Assembly: GCF_014203895.1 (NCBI RefSeq)
Contig: NZ_JACHJY010000008.1
Coordinates: 124,001-188,000, forward strand
DNA from: Streptomyces nymphaeiformis
GTDB taxonomy: Bacteria; Actinomycetota; Actinomycetes; Streptomycetales; Streptomycetaceae
Direction: 5' to 3'
Length of the DNA: 64,000 nt
Positions 17,503 to 25,638 of this stretch are shown piece by piece (the first letter of the stretch is position 1; each line of letters starts with the position of its first letter). The translations under genes and the position numbers were made by a program. The notes beneath the pieces were generated by a model. The model saw nothing but the letters and a program-made list of their open reading frames with translations. It was not told the origin of the DNA and searched no databases.

Positions 17503-17898
17503 ATGATCGAGAAGCCTTCCCGGGAGCCGCTGAGCCCCTCCCTCTTCCACGATCCCGACTGCGGCGGAAGTTCCGCCCAGCCCATCCGCGTCGGCGGCAA
17601 GTGGACCGCGATGGTGCTCCGCTGCCTGGAGGACGGGTCGCCCCGCCGCTTCTCCGAACTCCGCGTGCCCCTGCACTGGATCACCCCCAAGGTCCTCACC
17701 GAGACCCTCCGCGCCATGGAGCGCGACGGCTTCCTCACCCGTACGGTCCACGACGAGAACCCGCCCCGCGTCGAGTACGCGCTCACCGCTCTCGGCCGGT
17801 CCCTCATCGCCCCGCTCGACACGGCCTGCGCCTGGGCGCGCACCCACGCCCCCGAGATCACCGAGGCCCGCACCGCGTACGAGCAGGCCGCGTCCTAA
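17503..17898 (+). CDS. HxlR-family transcriptional regulator
   Basis: The 131-residue winged-helix protein has the HxlR signature: an N-terminal Cys (DPDCGG, Cys20) followed by IRVGGKWTAMVLRCLEDG, the RFSELR helix, ITPKVLTETLRAMERDG as recognition region and the wing TRTVHDENPPRVEYALTALG. In HypR/YodB-type members the single N-terminal Cys senses quinones or hypochlorite by disulfide formation; this protein has a second Cys near position 110 which could pair with it. It is divergent from the NAD(P) oxidoreductase gene and probably controls it. Its stop codon TAA forms part of the -10 box of the next gene. Confidence 0.88.
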   Translation: MIEKPSREPLSPSLFHDPDCGGSSAQPIRVGGKWTAMVLRCLEDGSPRRFSELRVPLHWITPKVLTETLRAMERDGFLTRTVHDENPPRVEYALTALGRSLIAPLDTACAWARTHAPEITEARTAYEQAAS

Positions 17899-17908
17899 GC
17901 TCCCGGGC

Positions 17909-18289
17909 ATGATGCCCGAAGAGCTGCGGCGCGGCCGCTACGTCAGCCTGACCACCTTCCGGAAGAACGGCACCGGGGTCGCGACACCCGTCTGGTACGC
18001 GGTGGAGGGCTCCGCGCTGTACGTGTGGACCCGCTCCGACTCCTGGAAGGTCAAGCGCCTGCGCAACGACCCCCGGGTCGAGGTCGCCGTCTGCGACCTG
18101 CGCGGCAACATCGCCGAGGGCGCCGAACGGTTCACCGGTACGGGACGGCTCGTGGAGGGGGAGGAGCTGCGCCGGATCCGCCGCTTGCTCGCGCGCAAGT
18201 ACACCTGGCAGTTCTGGCTGACCGACGTGCCGGCCATGCTCGTCCGGCTCGGCAAGCGCCCGCACACCGGGATCGTCGTCACGTTCTGA
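17909..18289 (+). CDS. PPOX-class F420-dependent flavin-fold oxidoreductase
   Basis: The 126-residue protein has the split beta-barrel of the pyridoxamine 5'-phosphate oxidase-like family. The SLTTFRKNGTGVATPVWYAV opening, LYVWTRSDSWKVKRLRNDPRV and VAVCDLRGN motifs match the short actinobacterial subgroup annotated as PPOX class F420-dependent enzymes (TIGR03666-like), which use deazaflavin F420 rather than FMN. It starts 10 bases after the HxlR stop; TAAGCT (17896-17901) overlaps that stop and lies seven bases before the ATG, so it may also have its own leaderless promoter. Substrate unknown; the neighbours suggest quinone or electrophile reduction. Confidence 0.82.
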   Translation: MMPEELRRGRYVSLTTFRKNGTGVATPVWYAVEGSALYVWTRSDSWKVKRLRNDPRVEVAVCDLRGNIAEGAERFTGTGRLVEGEELRRIRRLLARKYTWQFWLTDVPAMLVRLGKRPHTGIVVTF

Positions 18290-18379
18290 AAACGGTCCGT
18301 AGTCGTCCCGTAACACGACTGCGGTCCAATACCCGCGGACCGGAGGGTTCCAGTCGACCGCGGGGCAGGTGTGGGACGC

Positions 18380-19750
18380 ATGACGGTGTATCAACTCCCG
18401 ATGGAAGTCGGTGCGTTCACGCGCTGGCTGGCCGAGCTCACGGGTCGCGCCCGGCCGGAGGGAGGCTGGTACGGCGTCTTCGCCGCACGCGACCCGGAGG
18501 GCCTGCGCGCCTGCCTCGACGGGGCCGACATCCTGCCCTGGGACGTCGTCGAGTCCCTCTGTCAGGATGCCGGCGAACCCGTCGACGGGCCGTTCGCCAC
18601 GCAGGGCCGGTTCCTGTACGAGGCGGCCGCGCGCGTCCACGACGGCCGGCCCGGCGGGGCGGCGGCGCTGGCGGAACGCCGGGACCTGATGGAGGCCGAA
18701 CGCCGGTACGCCGAGACCCGGGGCCGCGAGCTCGCCGAGCGGCTGCGCGGCACCCAGGACCCGGCGGAGGCCGCCCGCGTGGAACACGACCTCGCCTGGA
18801 CCCGTGACGACCACGCCAGGGCGTCGGCCCGGGTGAGGGAGCTGACGGGCAGACTGGCCGGGCTGGGGCGGGTGGCGCGCGTCGACGGCCGTCCGACCGC
18901 GACCGCGGCTGCGGCTGCGGTGGCGGGGGCGTCGGCCCGCACCGCTGGAGCGGCGTCGGCCGCGCCGTCTCGCGCCGCGGGCCCGGGGGCCGTCGGCCCC
19001 GCTCACGCCGTCCCGGCGGCTGTCCCGGAGCCCGTCAAGGCCGGGCGGCGCCCCCGGGGCGCCCGGTACGCCTGGCTGGAGGAGGGTGCCGAGGCGGTGG
19101 TGGCGGATCCGGCGCCGCTGCCGGTGCTCCCGGCCGGGGGAGCGGCACCCCGAGGGGCCCGCTTCGGAGGCGTGGTCGAGCCCGTCGCCGTGGCCGAAGC
19201 CCCCACCACGGACCCCGCCGAAGCCGGCCGCGCCGCGGCCAACGCGGTCTACGCCCTCCGGCGCCTCCGTGCGCAGGGCCGCAGCGGCGAGGCGCACGCC
19301 CTGCTCTGCGAGGCGCTCGGCGGGCCGCCGGCGCGGCTGCCCGCCCTCGCGGAGCAACTGCACCGGGCCGGGCTCGGTGCCGACTGGTCCACCCTGCTCT
19401 GGGAGGCGGCCTCGCTGCCGCCCGCCCGGCTCGCCGCCGTCGCGGGCGTGCTCGCCGACGCGGGCCGGACGGCCGACTGCGAGCAGCTGCTCCGGCAGGG
19501 CGTGTCCCGCCCGGCCGAGGAGCTCGCCGGGGCGTGCGCGGCGCTGCGCGCCGAGGGCCACCACCGCGAGGCGCACGCGCTGCTCACCGCGTTCGTCCGG
19601 GTCCGCACCCCCGAGGACGCCGCCCGGCTCGCGGCCGCGGACCCGCACGGACTCGTCCCCCCACTGCTGGCCGCGTCGCGCGCCGTGTCGGGGGCCCGGG
19701 AGCGCGACCTGCTCCACGCCCTGCGGGTGGCGGGCCTGGCGGTGGCCTGA
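18380..19750 (+). CDS. Alanine-rich helical protein of unknown function
   Basis: The 456-residue soluble protein is annotated in some streptomycetes under tegument-protein-like names, which has no functional meaning. The N-terminal 160 residues look folded (MEVGAFTRWLAELTGR, DILPWDVVESLCQDAGE) and contain a charged coiled-coil-like helix from about 90 to 160. A low-complexity Ala/Pro/Gly linker (about 175-280) joins a C-terminal helical-repeat domain with SEL1/TPR-like helices (YALRRLRAQGRSGEAHALLCEAL and similar units). No catalytic motif is seen. ATG 18380 is chosen; a GTG three codons upstream (18371) is equally possible. The downstream 220 bases belong to the pyrimidine operon promoter. 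Confidence 0.65.
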   Translation: MTVYQLPMEVGAFTRWLAELTGRARPEGGWYGVFAARDPEGLRACLDGADILPWDVVESLCQDAGEPVDGPFATQGRFLYEAAARVHDGRPGGAAALAERRDLMEAERRYAETRGRELAERLRGTQDPAEAARVEHDLAWTRDDHARASARVRELTGRLAGLGRVARVDGRPTATAAAAAVAGASARTAGAASAAPSRAAGPGAVGPAHAVPAAVPEPVKAGRRPRGARYAWLEEGAEAVVADPAPLPVLPAGGAAPRGARFGGVVEPVAVAEAPTTDPAEAGRAAANAVYALRRLRAQGRSGEAHALLCEALGGPPARLPALAEQLHRAGLGADWSTLLWEAASLPPARLAAVAGVLADAGRTADCEQLLRQGVSRPAEELAGACAALRAEGHHREAHALLTAFVRVRTPEDAARLAAADPHGLVPPLLAASRAVSGARERDLLHALRVAGLAVA

Positions 19751-19790
19751 CGGAAGCGGATGTGGACAGGGGGCGGAGCGGCCCCTATCC

Positions 19791-19938
19791 GTACTGGTCA
19801 GTACGTGTCGGTACGTGTCCGACGTGGACTACTCGGGTATGAAACATGATCGACCCGGCCGCTTCGCGGCGGCGGTCTTGCTCCGGGGTGTGACGGGGCT
19901 TACGTTCTCCTCCTACGCACCGCGTCTACGTGCGTAGA
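19791..19938 (+). promoter_or_regulatory. Promoter/operator region of the pyrimidine-degradation operon
   Basis: Three repeat elements are packed here. GTACTGGTCAGTAC (19791-19804) is a 14-bp palindrome with two central bases, of TetR-operator type. GTACGTGTC is repeated at 19801 and 19811, exactly ten bases apart. TCTACGTGCGTAGA (19925-19938) is a second 14-bp palindrome, nested in a larger CTACGCAC/GTGCGTAG inverted repeat (19913-19937). All lie between the preceding gene and the ribosome binding site AAGGAG at 19959-19964. Confidence 0.6.
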
Positions 19939-19970
19939 GGCTCTCTGACGCCGTGCCGAAGGAGCAGCTC

Positions 19971-20813
19971 ATGACCGCTGTCGTACGCGCCGCGCTCGTC
20001 CAGGCCACCTGGACCGGCGACACCGAATCCATGATCGCCAAGCACGAGGAGCACGCCCGCGAGGCCGCCCGGCAGGGCGCCAAGGTGATCGGCTTCCAGG
20101 AGGTGTTCAACGCCCCCTACTTCTGTCAGGTCCAGGAGCCCGAGCACTACCGCTGGGCCGAGCCGGTCCCGGACGGCCCGACCGTCCGCCGGATGCAGGA
20201 CCTCGCCCGCGAGACCGGCATGGTGATCGTCGTCCCCGTCTTCGAGGTCGAGAGCGAGGGCTTCTACTACAACACCGCCGCCGTGATCGACGCCGACGGC
20301 AGCTACCTCGGCAAGTACCGCAAGCACCACATCCCGCAGGTCAAGGGCTTCTGGGAGAAGTACTACTTCCGCCCCGGAAACGCCGGCTGGCCGGTCTTCG
20401 ACACCGCCGTCGGACGGGTCGGCGTCTACATCTGCTACGACCGCCACTTCCCGGAGGGCTGGCGCCAACTAGGCCTGAACGGCGCCCAGTTGGTCTACAA
20501 TCCCTCGGCGACCCACCGTGGCCTCTCCTCGTACCTCTGGCAGCTGGAGCAGCCCGCCGCCGCCGTCGCCAACGAGTACTTCGTCGCCGCCATCAACCGG
20601 GTCGGCATCGAGGAGTACGGCGACAACGACTTCTACGGCACCAGCTACTTCGTCGACCCGCGCGGCCAGTTCGTCGGCGAGGTCGCCTCCGACAAGGCGG
20701 AGGAACTCGTCGTCCGCGACCTCGACTTCGGCCTCATCGAGCAGGTCCGGCAGCAGTGGGCCTTCTACCGGGACCGCCGCCCCGACGCGTACGACGGGCT
20801 GGTGCAGCCGTGA
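19971..20813 (+). CDS. Beta-ureidopropionase (nitrilase-superfamily N-carbamoyl-beta-alanine amidohydrolase)
   Basis: The 280-residue cytoplasmic enzyme hydrolyses N-carbamoyl-beta-alanine to beta-alanine, CO2 and ammonia, the last ring-fragment step of reductive uracil catabolism. The nitrilase catalytic triad is complete: Glu44 in GFQEVFN, Lys in KYRKHHIPQ and Cys155 in YICYDRHFPEG. The sequence EKYYFRPGNAGWPVF resembles the beta-ureidopropionase branch. ATG 19971 is chosen over an upstream in-frame GTG because AAGGAG lies six bases before it. Its TGA overlaps the next GTG start (GTGA), so the aminotransferase is translationally coupled. An alternative is hydrolysis of N-carbamoyl-D-amino acids in a hydantoinase pathway. 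Confidence 0.85.
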   Translation: MTAVVRAALVQATWTGDTESMIAKHEEHAREAARQGAKVIGFQEVFNAPYFCQVQEPEHYRWAEPVPDGPTVRRMQDLARETGMVIVVPVFEVESEGFYYNTAAVIDADGSYLGKYRKHHIPQVKGFWEKYYFRPGNAGWPVFDTAVGRVGVYICYDRHFPEGWRQLGLNGAQLVYNPSATHRGLSSYLWQLEQPAAAVANEYFVAAINRVGIEEYGDNDFYGTSYFVDPRGQFVGEVASDKAEELVVRDLDFGLIEQVRQQWAFYRDRRPDAYDGLVQP

Positions 20814-22093
20814 GGAGCCTCCACGACCGGCACAAGGCCGTCATCCCCGACTGGGTCGCCCTCTACTACCGCGACCCCATCGAGATCACCCACGGCGAGG
20901 GCCGCCACGTCTGGGACGCCGAGGGGCGCAAGTACCTGGACTTCTTCGGCGGCATCCTCACCACCATGACCGCCCACGCCCTGCCCGAGGTCACCAAGGC
21001 CGTCGCCGAGCAGGCCGGGCGGATCATCCACTCCTCGACGCTCTACCTCAACCGGCCCATGGTGGAGCTCGCCGAGCGGGTCGCCGGCCTCTCCGGCATC
21101 CCCGACGCCCGGGTCTTCTTCACCACCTCCGGAACCGAGGCCAACGACACGGCCCTCCTCCTGGCCACCGCGTACCGCCGCTCGAACCAGATCCTGGCGA
21201 TGCGCAACAGCTACCACGGCCGCTCGTTCTCCACCGTCGGCATCACCGGCAACCGGGCCTGGTCGCCCACCGGCCTCTCGCCGCTCCAGACCCTGTACGT
21301 GCACGGCGGCGTCCGCGGCCGCGGCCCGTACGCGGGACTCACCGACGAGCGGTTCATCGAGGCGTGCGTCGCGGACCTGGAGGACATGCTCGGCCAGACC
21401 CGCGCGGGCGTCGCCGCCCTCATCGCCGAACCCGTCCAGGGCGTCGGCGGCTTCACCTCCCCGCCCGACGGCCTGTACGCCGCGTTCCGCCGCGTCCTGG
21501 ACCGGCACGGCATCCTCTGGATCTCCGACGAGGTGCAGACCGGCTGGGGCCGCACCGGCGACCACTTCTGGGGCTGGCAGGCCCACGGCCAGGCGGGACC
21601 GCCCGACATCCTCACCTTCGCCAAGGGCATCGGGAACGGCATGTCCATCGGCGGCGTGGTCGCCCGCGCCGAGATCATGAACTGCCTCGACGCCAACTCC
21701 ATCTCCACCTTCGGCGGTTCACCGATCACGATGGCCGCGGGACTCGCCAACCTGTCCTACCTCCTGGAGCACGACCTCCAGGGCAACGCCCGCCGCGTCG
21801 GCGGTCTGCTCATCGAGCGCGTCCGGGCCGCCGCGGCCGGAGTCGCGGCCGTACGGGAGGTCCGGGGCCGCGGCCTGATGATCGGCCTCGAACTCACCGA
21901 ACCGGGCACCGACCGGGCGAACCCGGACGCGGCCACCGCCGTCCTGGAGGCCGCCCGCGAGAACGGCCTGCTCATCGGCAAGGGCGGCGGCCACAACACC
22001 AGCACCCTGCGCATCGCCCCGCCGCTCTCGCTCACCGTCTCCGAGGCCGAGGAAGGCGCCGCGATCCTCGAACAGGCCCTCCGATCGCTCTAG
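20810..22093 (+). CDS. Class III aminotransferase, probable beta-alanine transaminase
   Basis: The 427-residue PLP enzyme has fold-type I class III features: SSTLYLNRPMVELAERV, TSGTEANDTALLLA, the NSYHGRSFSTVGITGN loop, WISDEVQTGWGRTG with the ring-contacting Asp, and the PLP-binding Lys272 in TFAKGIGNG. It is closest to the alanine-glyoxylate 2 / beta-alanine-pyruvate aminotransferase group. Between beta-ureidopropionase and dihydropyrimidinase, it most probably deaminates beta-alanine to malonate semialdehyde. Start GTG 20810 overlaps the preceding stop by GTGA; upstream in-frame starts lie inside the previous gene. It could alternatively act on other omega-amino acids. Confidence 0.87.
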   Translation: MRSLHDRHKAVIPDWVALYYRDPIEITHGEGRHVWDAEGRKYLDFFGGILTTMTAHALPEVTKAVAEQAGRIIHSSTLYLNRPMVELAERVAGLSGIPDARVFFTTSGTEANDTALLLATAYRRSNQILAMRNSYHGRSFSTVGITGNRAWSPTGLSPLQTLYVHGGVRGRGPYAGLTDERFIEACVADLEDMLGQTRAGVAALIAEPVQGVGGFTSPPDGLYAAFRRVLDRHGILWISDEVQTGWGRTGDHFWGWQAHGQAGPPDILTFAKGIGNGMSIGGVVARAEIMNCLDANSISTFGGSPITMAAGLANLSYLLEHDLQGNARRVGGLLIERVRAAAAGVAAVREVRGRGLMIGLELTEPGTDRANPDAATAVLEAARENGLLIGKGGGHNTSTLRIAPPLSLTVSEAEEGAAILEQALRSL

Positions 22094-22112
22094 CTGGCAG
22101 GGGAGAAGTCCC

Positions 22113-23516
22113 GTGAGCACCCGTACCCTCATCCGCGGCGGTCTCGTCGTCACCGCCGCCGACGAAGTCCACGCCGACGTGCTGATCGAGGACGGTCGCG
22201 TCGTCGCCCTCGCCGCACACGGCTCGGACGTCGCGGCCGGCTGGACCGCCGACCGGATCGTCGACGCCACCGACCGCTACGTGCTGCCCGGCGGCGTCGA
22301 CGCCCACACCCACATGGAGCTGCCCTTCGGCGGCACCTTCGCCTCCGACACCTTCGAGACCGGCACCCGTGCCGCCGCCTGGGGCGGCACCACCACCATC
22401 GTCGACTTCGCGGTCCAGAGCGTCGGCCACAGCCTCCGCGAAGGACTCGACGCCTGGTACGCCAAGGCCGACGGCAACTGCGCAATCGACTACGCCTTCC
22501 ACATGATCCTCTCCGACGTCAACGAGCACACGCTCAAGGAGATGGACAAGCTCGTCCAGGAGGGCATCACCTCCTTCAAGCTCTTCATGGCCTACCCCGG
22601 CGTCTTCTACAGCGACGACGGCCGGATCCTGCGCGCCATGCAGCGCTCCGCCGACAACGGCGGGCTGATCATGATGCACGCGGAGAACGGCATCGCCATC
22701 GACGTCCTCGTCGAGCAGGCGCTCGCCCGCGGCGAGACCGACCCCCGCTACCACGGGGAGGTCCGCAAGGCCCTCCTGGAGGCCGAGGCGACGCACCGCG
22801 CGATCCAGCTGGCCCGGGTCGCGGGGGCCCCGCTGTACGTCGTGCACGTCTCCGCCGAGGAGGCCGTCGCCGAGCTCGCCGCCGCCCGCGACAAGGGGCT
22901 GCCCGTCTTCGGGGAGACCTGTCCGCAGTACCTCTTCCTCTCCACCGACAACCTCGCCGAGCCGGGCTTCGAGGGCGCCAAGTACGTGTGCAGCACCCCG
23001 CTGCGGCCCAAGGAGCACCAGGCGGCGCTGTGGCGGGGGCTGCGGACGAACGACCTCCAGGTGGTGTCCACCGACCACTGCCCGTTCTGCTTCGTCGGGC
23101 AGAAGGACCTCGGGCGGGGCGACTTCTCCAAGATCCCCAACGGCCTGCCGGGGGTGGAGAACCGCATGGACCTCCTCCACCAGGCCGTCGTCGACGGGCA
23201 CATCAGCCGCCGCCGGTGGATCGAGATCGCCTGCGCCACCCCGGCCCGGATGTTCGGCCTCTACCCGCAGAAGGGCACGATCGCGCCCGGCGCCGACGCG
23301 GACATCGTCATCTACGACCCGCACGCCACGCAGGTCCTGTCGGCCGGGACCCACCACATGAACGTCGACTACTCCGCGTACGAGGGGAAGACGATCACCG
23401 GTCAGGTCGAGACGGTCCTCTCGCGCGGCGAACCCGTCATCGACCAGCGGAAGTTCACCGGCCGGTCCGGACACGGCGCCTTCACCCCCCGCTCCACCTG
23501 CCAGTACCTGAACTAG
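22113..23516 (+). CDS. hydA: Dihydropyrimidinase (D-hydantoinase type)
   Basis: The 467-residue amidohydrolase opens the dihydrouracil or dihydrothymine ring to the N-carbamoyl-beta-amino acid. Metal-binding motifs are intact: GGVDAHTHMELPF, the carboxylated Lys156 in SFKLFMAYPG, MMHAENG, VVHVSAEEA and STDHCPF with the catalytic Asp. The CSTPLRP and SKIPNGLPGVENRM loops identify the dihydropyrimidinase/hydantoinase group rather than allantoinase or dihydroorotase. GTG 22113 follows GGGGAG. It lies between the aminotransferase and an F420-type oxidoreductase in one operon, which completes the steps from dihydropyrimidine to malonate semialdehyde. Confidence 0.93.
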   Translation: MSTRTLIRGGLVVTAADEVHADVLIEDGRVVALAAHGSDVAAGWTADRIVDATDRYVLPGGVDAHTHMELPFGGTFASDTFETGTRAAAWGGTTTIVDFAVQSVGHSLREGLDAWYAKADGNCAIDYAFHMILSDVNEHTLKEMDKLVQEGITSFKLFMAYPGVFYSDDGRILRAMQRSADNGGLIMMHAENGIAIDVLVEQALARGETDPRYHGEVRKALLEAEATHRAIQLARVAGAPLYVVHVSAEEAVAELAAARDKGLPVFGETCPQYLFLSTDNLAEPGFEGAKYVCSTPLRPKEHQAALWRGLRTNDLQVVSTDHCPFCFVGQKDLGRGDFSKIPNGLPGVENRMDLLHQAVVDGHISRRRWIEIACATPARMFGLYPQKGTIAPGADADIVIYDPHATQVLSAGTHHMNVDYSAYEGKTITGQVETVLSRGEPVIDQRKFTGRSGHGAFTPRSTCQYLN

Positions 23517-23526
23517 GAGAACGACG

Positions 23527-24543
23527 TTGGACTTCGGACTCGTCCTGCAGACCGACCCGCCCGCCTCGCAGGTCGTCGGCCTGATGCGCCGCGCGGAGCG
23601 CAACGGCTTCCGCTACGGCTGGACCTTCGACTCCGCCGTGCTGTGGCAGGAACCCTTCGTCATCTACAGCCAGATCCTCGCCAACACCACCAAGCTGCAC
23701 GTCGGCACGATGGTGACGAACCCGGGGACGCGGACCTGGGAGGTGACCGCCTCCACCTTCGCCACCCTCAACGACATGTACGGCAACCGGACCGTCTGCG
23801 GCATCGGCCGCGGCGACTCCGCCATGCGCGTCGCCGGGCGCAGGCCCAACACCCTCGCCCGGCTCGGCGAGGCCATCGAGGTCATCCGCGACCTCGCGGA
23901 AGGGCGGGAGGCCGAGGTCGACGGCAACCCGATCCGGATCCCGTGGATCAAGAACGGGAAGCTGCCGGTGTGGATGGCGGCCTACGGGCCGAAGGCGCTG
24001 GCCCTCGCCGGGCAGAAGGCCGACGGCTTCATCCTCCAGCTCGCCGACCCCTTCCTCACCGAGTGGATGGTCAAGGCCGTCCGCGAGGCGGCGCGGGACG
24101 CCGGCCGGGACCCCGACGCGCTCACCGTCTGCGTCGCCGCCCCCGCGTACGTGACGGCCGACGACTCGCCCGAGGCCCTGGCCCACGCCCGTGACCAGTG
24201 CCGCTGGTTCGGCGGCATGGTCGGCAACCACGTCGCCGACCTGGTCGCCAAGTACGGCGAGCACTCCTCGATGGTCCCCGAGGAGCTGACCGCGTACATC
24301 AAGGACCGGCAGGGCTACGACTACTCCCACCACGGCCGGGCCGACAACCCCGACACCACCTTCGTCCCCGACGAGATCGTCGACCGCTTCTGCCTCCTCG
24401 GCCCCACCGAGGCCCACATCGAGAAGCTGCGGCACCTCAAGGACCTCGGCGTCGACCAGTTCGCCATCTACGACATGCACGACAACCGCGAGGGCACCAT
24501 CGACGCGTACGGCTCCGAGATCATCCCCGCCCTCGGCGCCTGA
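23527..24543 (+). CDS. LLM-class F420-dependent oxidoreductase (TIGR03842 type)
   Basis: The 338-residue protein has the luciferase-like TIM-barrel fold. MDFGLVLQTDPPASQVV, TMVTNPGTRTWEVTAS, GIGRGDSAMR and AYGPKALALAGQKADG are the conserved phosphate- and flavin-site segments of the TIGR03842 group, predicted to use deazaflavin F420. Start TTG 23527 follows a TAGGAG that includes the stop of dihydropyrimidinase, so the two are coupled. Being the fourth gene of a reductive-pyrimidine operon that lacks a conventional NADPH dihydropyrimidine dehydrogenase, it is a candidate for the first, ring-reducing step; this is inference. A weaker alternative is oxidation of malonate semialdehyde or another side product. 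Confidence 0.87.
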   Translation: MDFGLVLQTDPPASQVVGLMRRAERNGFRYGWTFDSAVLWQEPFVIYSQILANTTKLHVGTMVTNPGTRTWEVTASTFATLNDMYGNRTVCGIGRGDSAMRVAGRRPNTLARLGEAIEVIRDLAEGREAEVDGNPIRIPWIKNGKLPVWMAAYGPKALALAGQKADGFILQLADPFLTEWMVKAVREAARDAGRDPDALTVCVAAPAYVTADDSPEALAHARDQCRWFGGMVGNHVADLVAKYGEHSSMVPEELTAYIKDRQGYDYSHHGRADNPDTTFVPDEIVDRFCLLGPTEAHIEKLRHLKDLGVDQFAIYDMHDNREGTIDAYGSEIIPALGA

Positions 24544-24561
24544 ACCGGCCGCTGCCGTTCT

Positions 24562-24581
24562 CCTGGGCCACCGAGCCCAGG
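24562..24581 (+). terminator. Possible terminator hairpin after the pyrimidine operon
   Basis: CCTGGGC (24562-24568) and GCCCAGG (24575-24581) form a perfect 7-bp stem with a six-base loop, 18 bases after the last stop of the operon. Confidence 0.55.
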
Positions 24582-24628
24582 GCGGTTCACGGGTTCCCTC
24601 GCCCTGTGCCCGGGTCACATCCAGGGCC

Positions 24629-24655
24629 TGTCACGTTCACGCGCCCCCGCTTGTC
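24629..24655 (+). promoter_or_regulatory. ECF41-type promoter
   Basis: TGTCACG (24629-24635), a 16-base spacer and TGTC (24652-24655) closely match the ECF41 promoter motif (TGTCACA, N16, CGTC). It lies upstream of the epimerase-sigma operon and would be read by that sigma factor itself, as in other ECF41 loci. Confidence 0.6.
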
Positions 24656-24708
24656 CCATGGGCGACAGCGCGGCACGGGACGCGACACGCACAGGGCGGG
24701 GATCGGAC

Positions 24709-25633
24709 ATGAAGGTACTGATGGCAGGCGCGAGCGGACTCCTCGGCCGGAAGGCCGTGCGCGAACTGCGGGCCGCCGGGCACGAGGTCCACGGGATCGG
24801 TCGGGGCGAGGGGAACGAGGTCCGGGCGGACCTGCTGGACCGGGACGCGGTGCTGCGGGCGGTGCGGGGACTCTCGTTCGACGTGGTCGTGCACGCGGCC
24901 ACCGCGCTGCAGGGCAAGAAGATGATGCGCCACCAGGACATGACCGGCACCAACGTGCTGCGCACCGAAGGGACGGCGAACCTGATCGCCGCGGCGCGCG
25001 AGACCGGCGCCCGCCGGATCGTCGTGGAGTCGATGATGTTCGGCTACGGCTACGGGGACCACGGCGACCGGCTGATGTCGGAGGACCGGGACGCCTTCGG
25101 TCCGGCGCAGTCCGACGTCTGGCTGGAGCGTCACGTCGGCGCCATGCGCACCAAGGAGGAGCTCGCCTTCGGGGCCGACGGCCTTGAGGCCGTCAGCCTG
25201 CGGTTCGGCATGTTCTACGGGAAGGGCGTCACCGAGACCACCGTTCTGCCGATGCTGCGCAAGCGGGCCCTTCCGGTCGTCGCCGACCAGGGCAGGGCGC
25301 TGTCGTGGGTGGACGTGGACGACGCCGCCCGGGCGCTGGCCGCCGCTGTGGAGCGCGGCCCGGTCCGGGCAGGCGTACAACATCGTCGACGGCACCCCGC
25401 TCGGCTTCGGCGGCCATGTCCGCGCCGTCGCGGCCGCCTTCGGCGCTCCCGCACCCCGGACCGTGCCGCTGTGGCTGCTGCGTCCGGCTCCGCTCGCGCA
25501 CACCGTCGTGTCCACCGATCTGCGTCTGGCCAACGGCAAGGCCCGGTCGGAGCTCGGCTGGACCCCCACCCACGCCGGCAGCGCCGATGGACTCGTCTCC
25601 CTTGCCGCGGGGAATTCCCGGCCGGCAGCCTGA
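24709..25633 (+). pseudogene. NAD-dependent epimerase/dehydratase, frameshifted
   Basis: The reading frame starts at ATG 24709 with the Rossmann motif LMAGASGLLGRKAV, the VVHAATALQG cofactor segment and the region around ETGARRIVVESMMFGYGYGD. Protein similarity is continuous up to ALSWVDVDDAARALAAAVERG, then the meaningful sequence (QAYNIVDGTPLGFGGH to GLVSLAAGNSRPAA) continues one base shifted. The shift is a one-base gain between about 25360 and 25375, in a G/C-rich run. As read, the gene makes a protein with a scrambled C-terminal third. Either the gene is broken or this is a sequencing indel. Epimerases are one of the standard partners of ECF41 sigma factors (the E of carboxymuconolactone decarboxylase, oxidoreductase, epimerase), and the sigma gene follows five bases downstream. 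Confidence 0.8.
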
Positions 25634-25638
25634 GCTTC

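Noticed and set aside
19839..19937. 32-codon frame upstream of the pyrimidine operon
   Set aside because: No ribosome binding site, overlaps the palindromic control elements; more likely non-coding leader.
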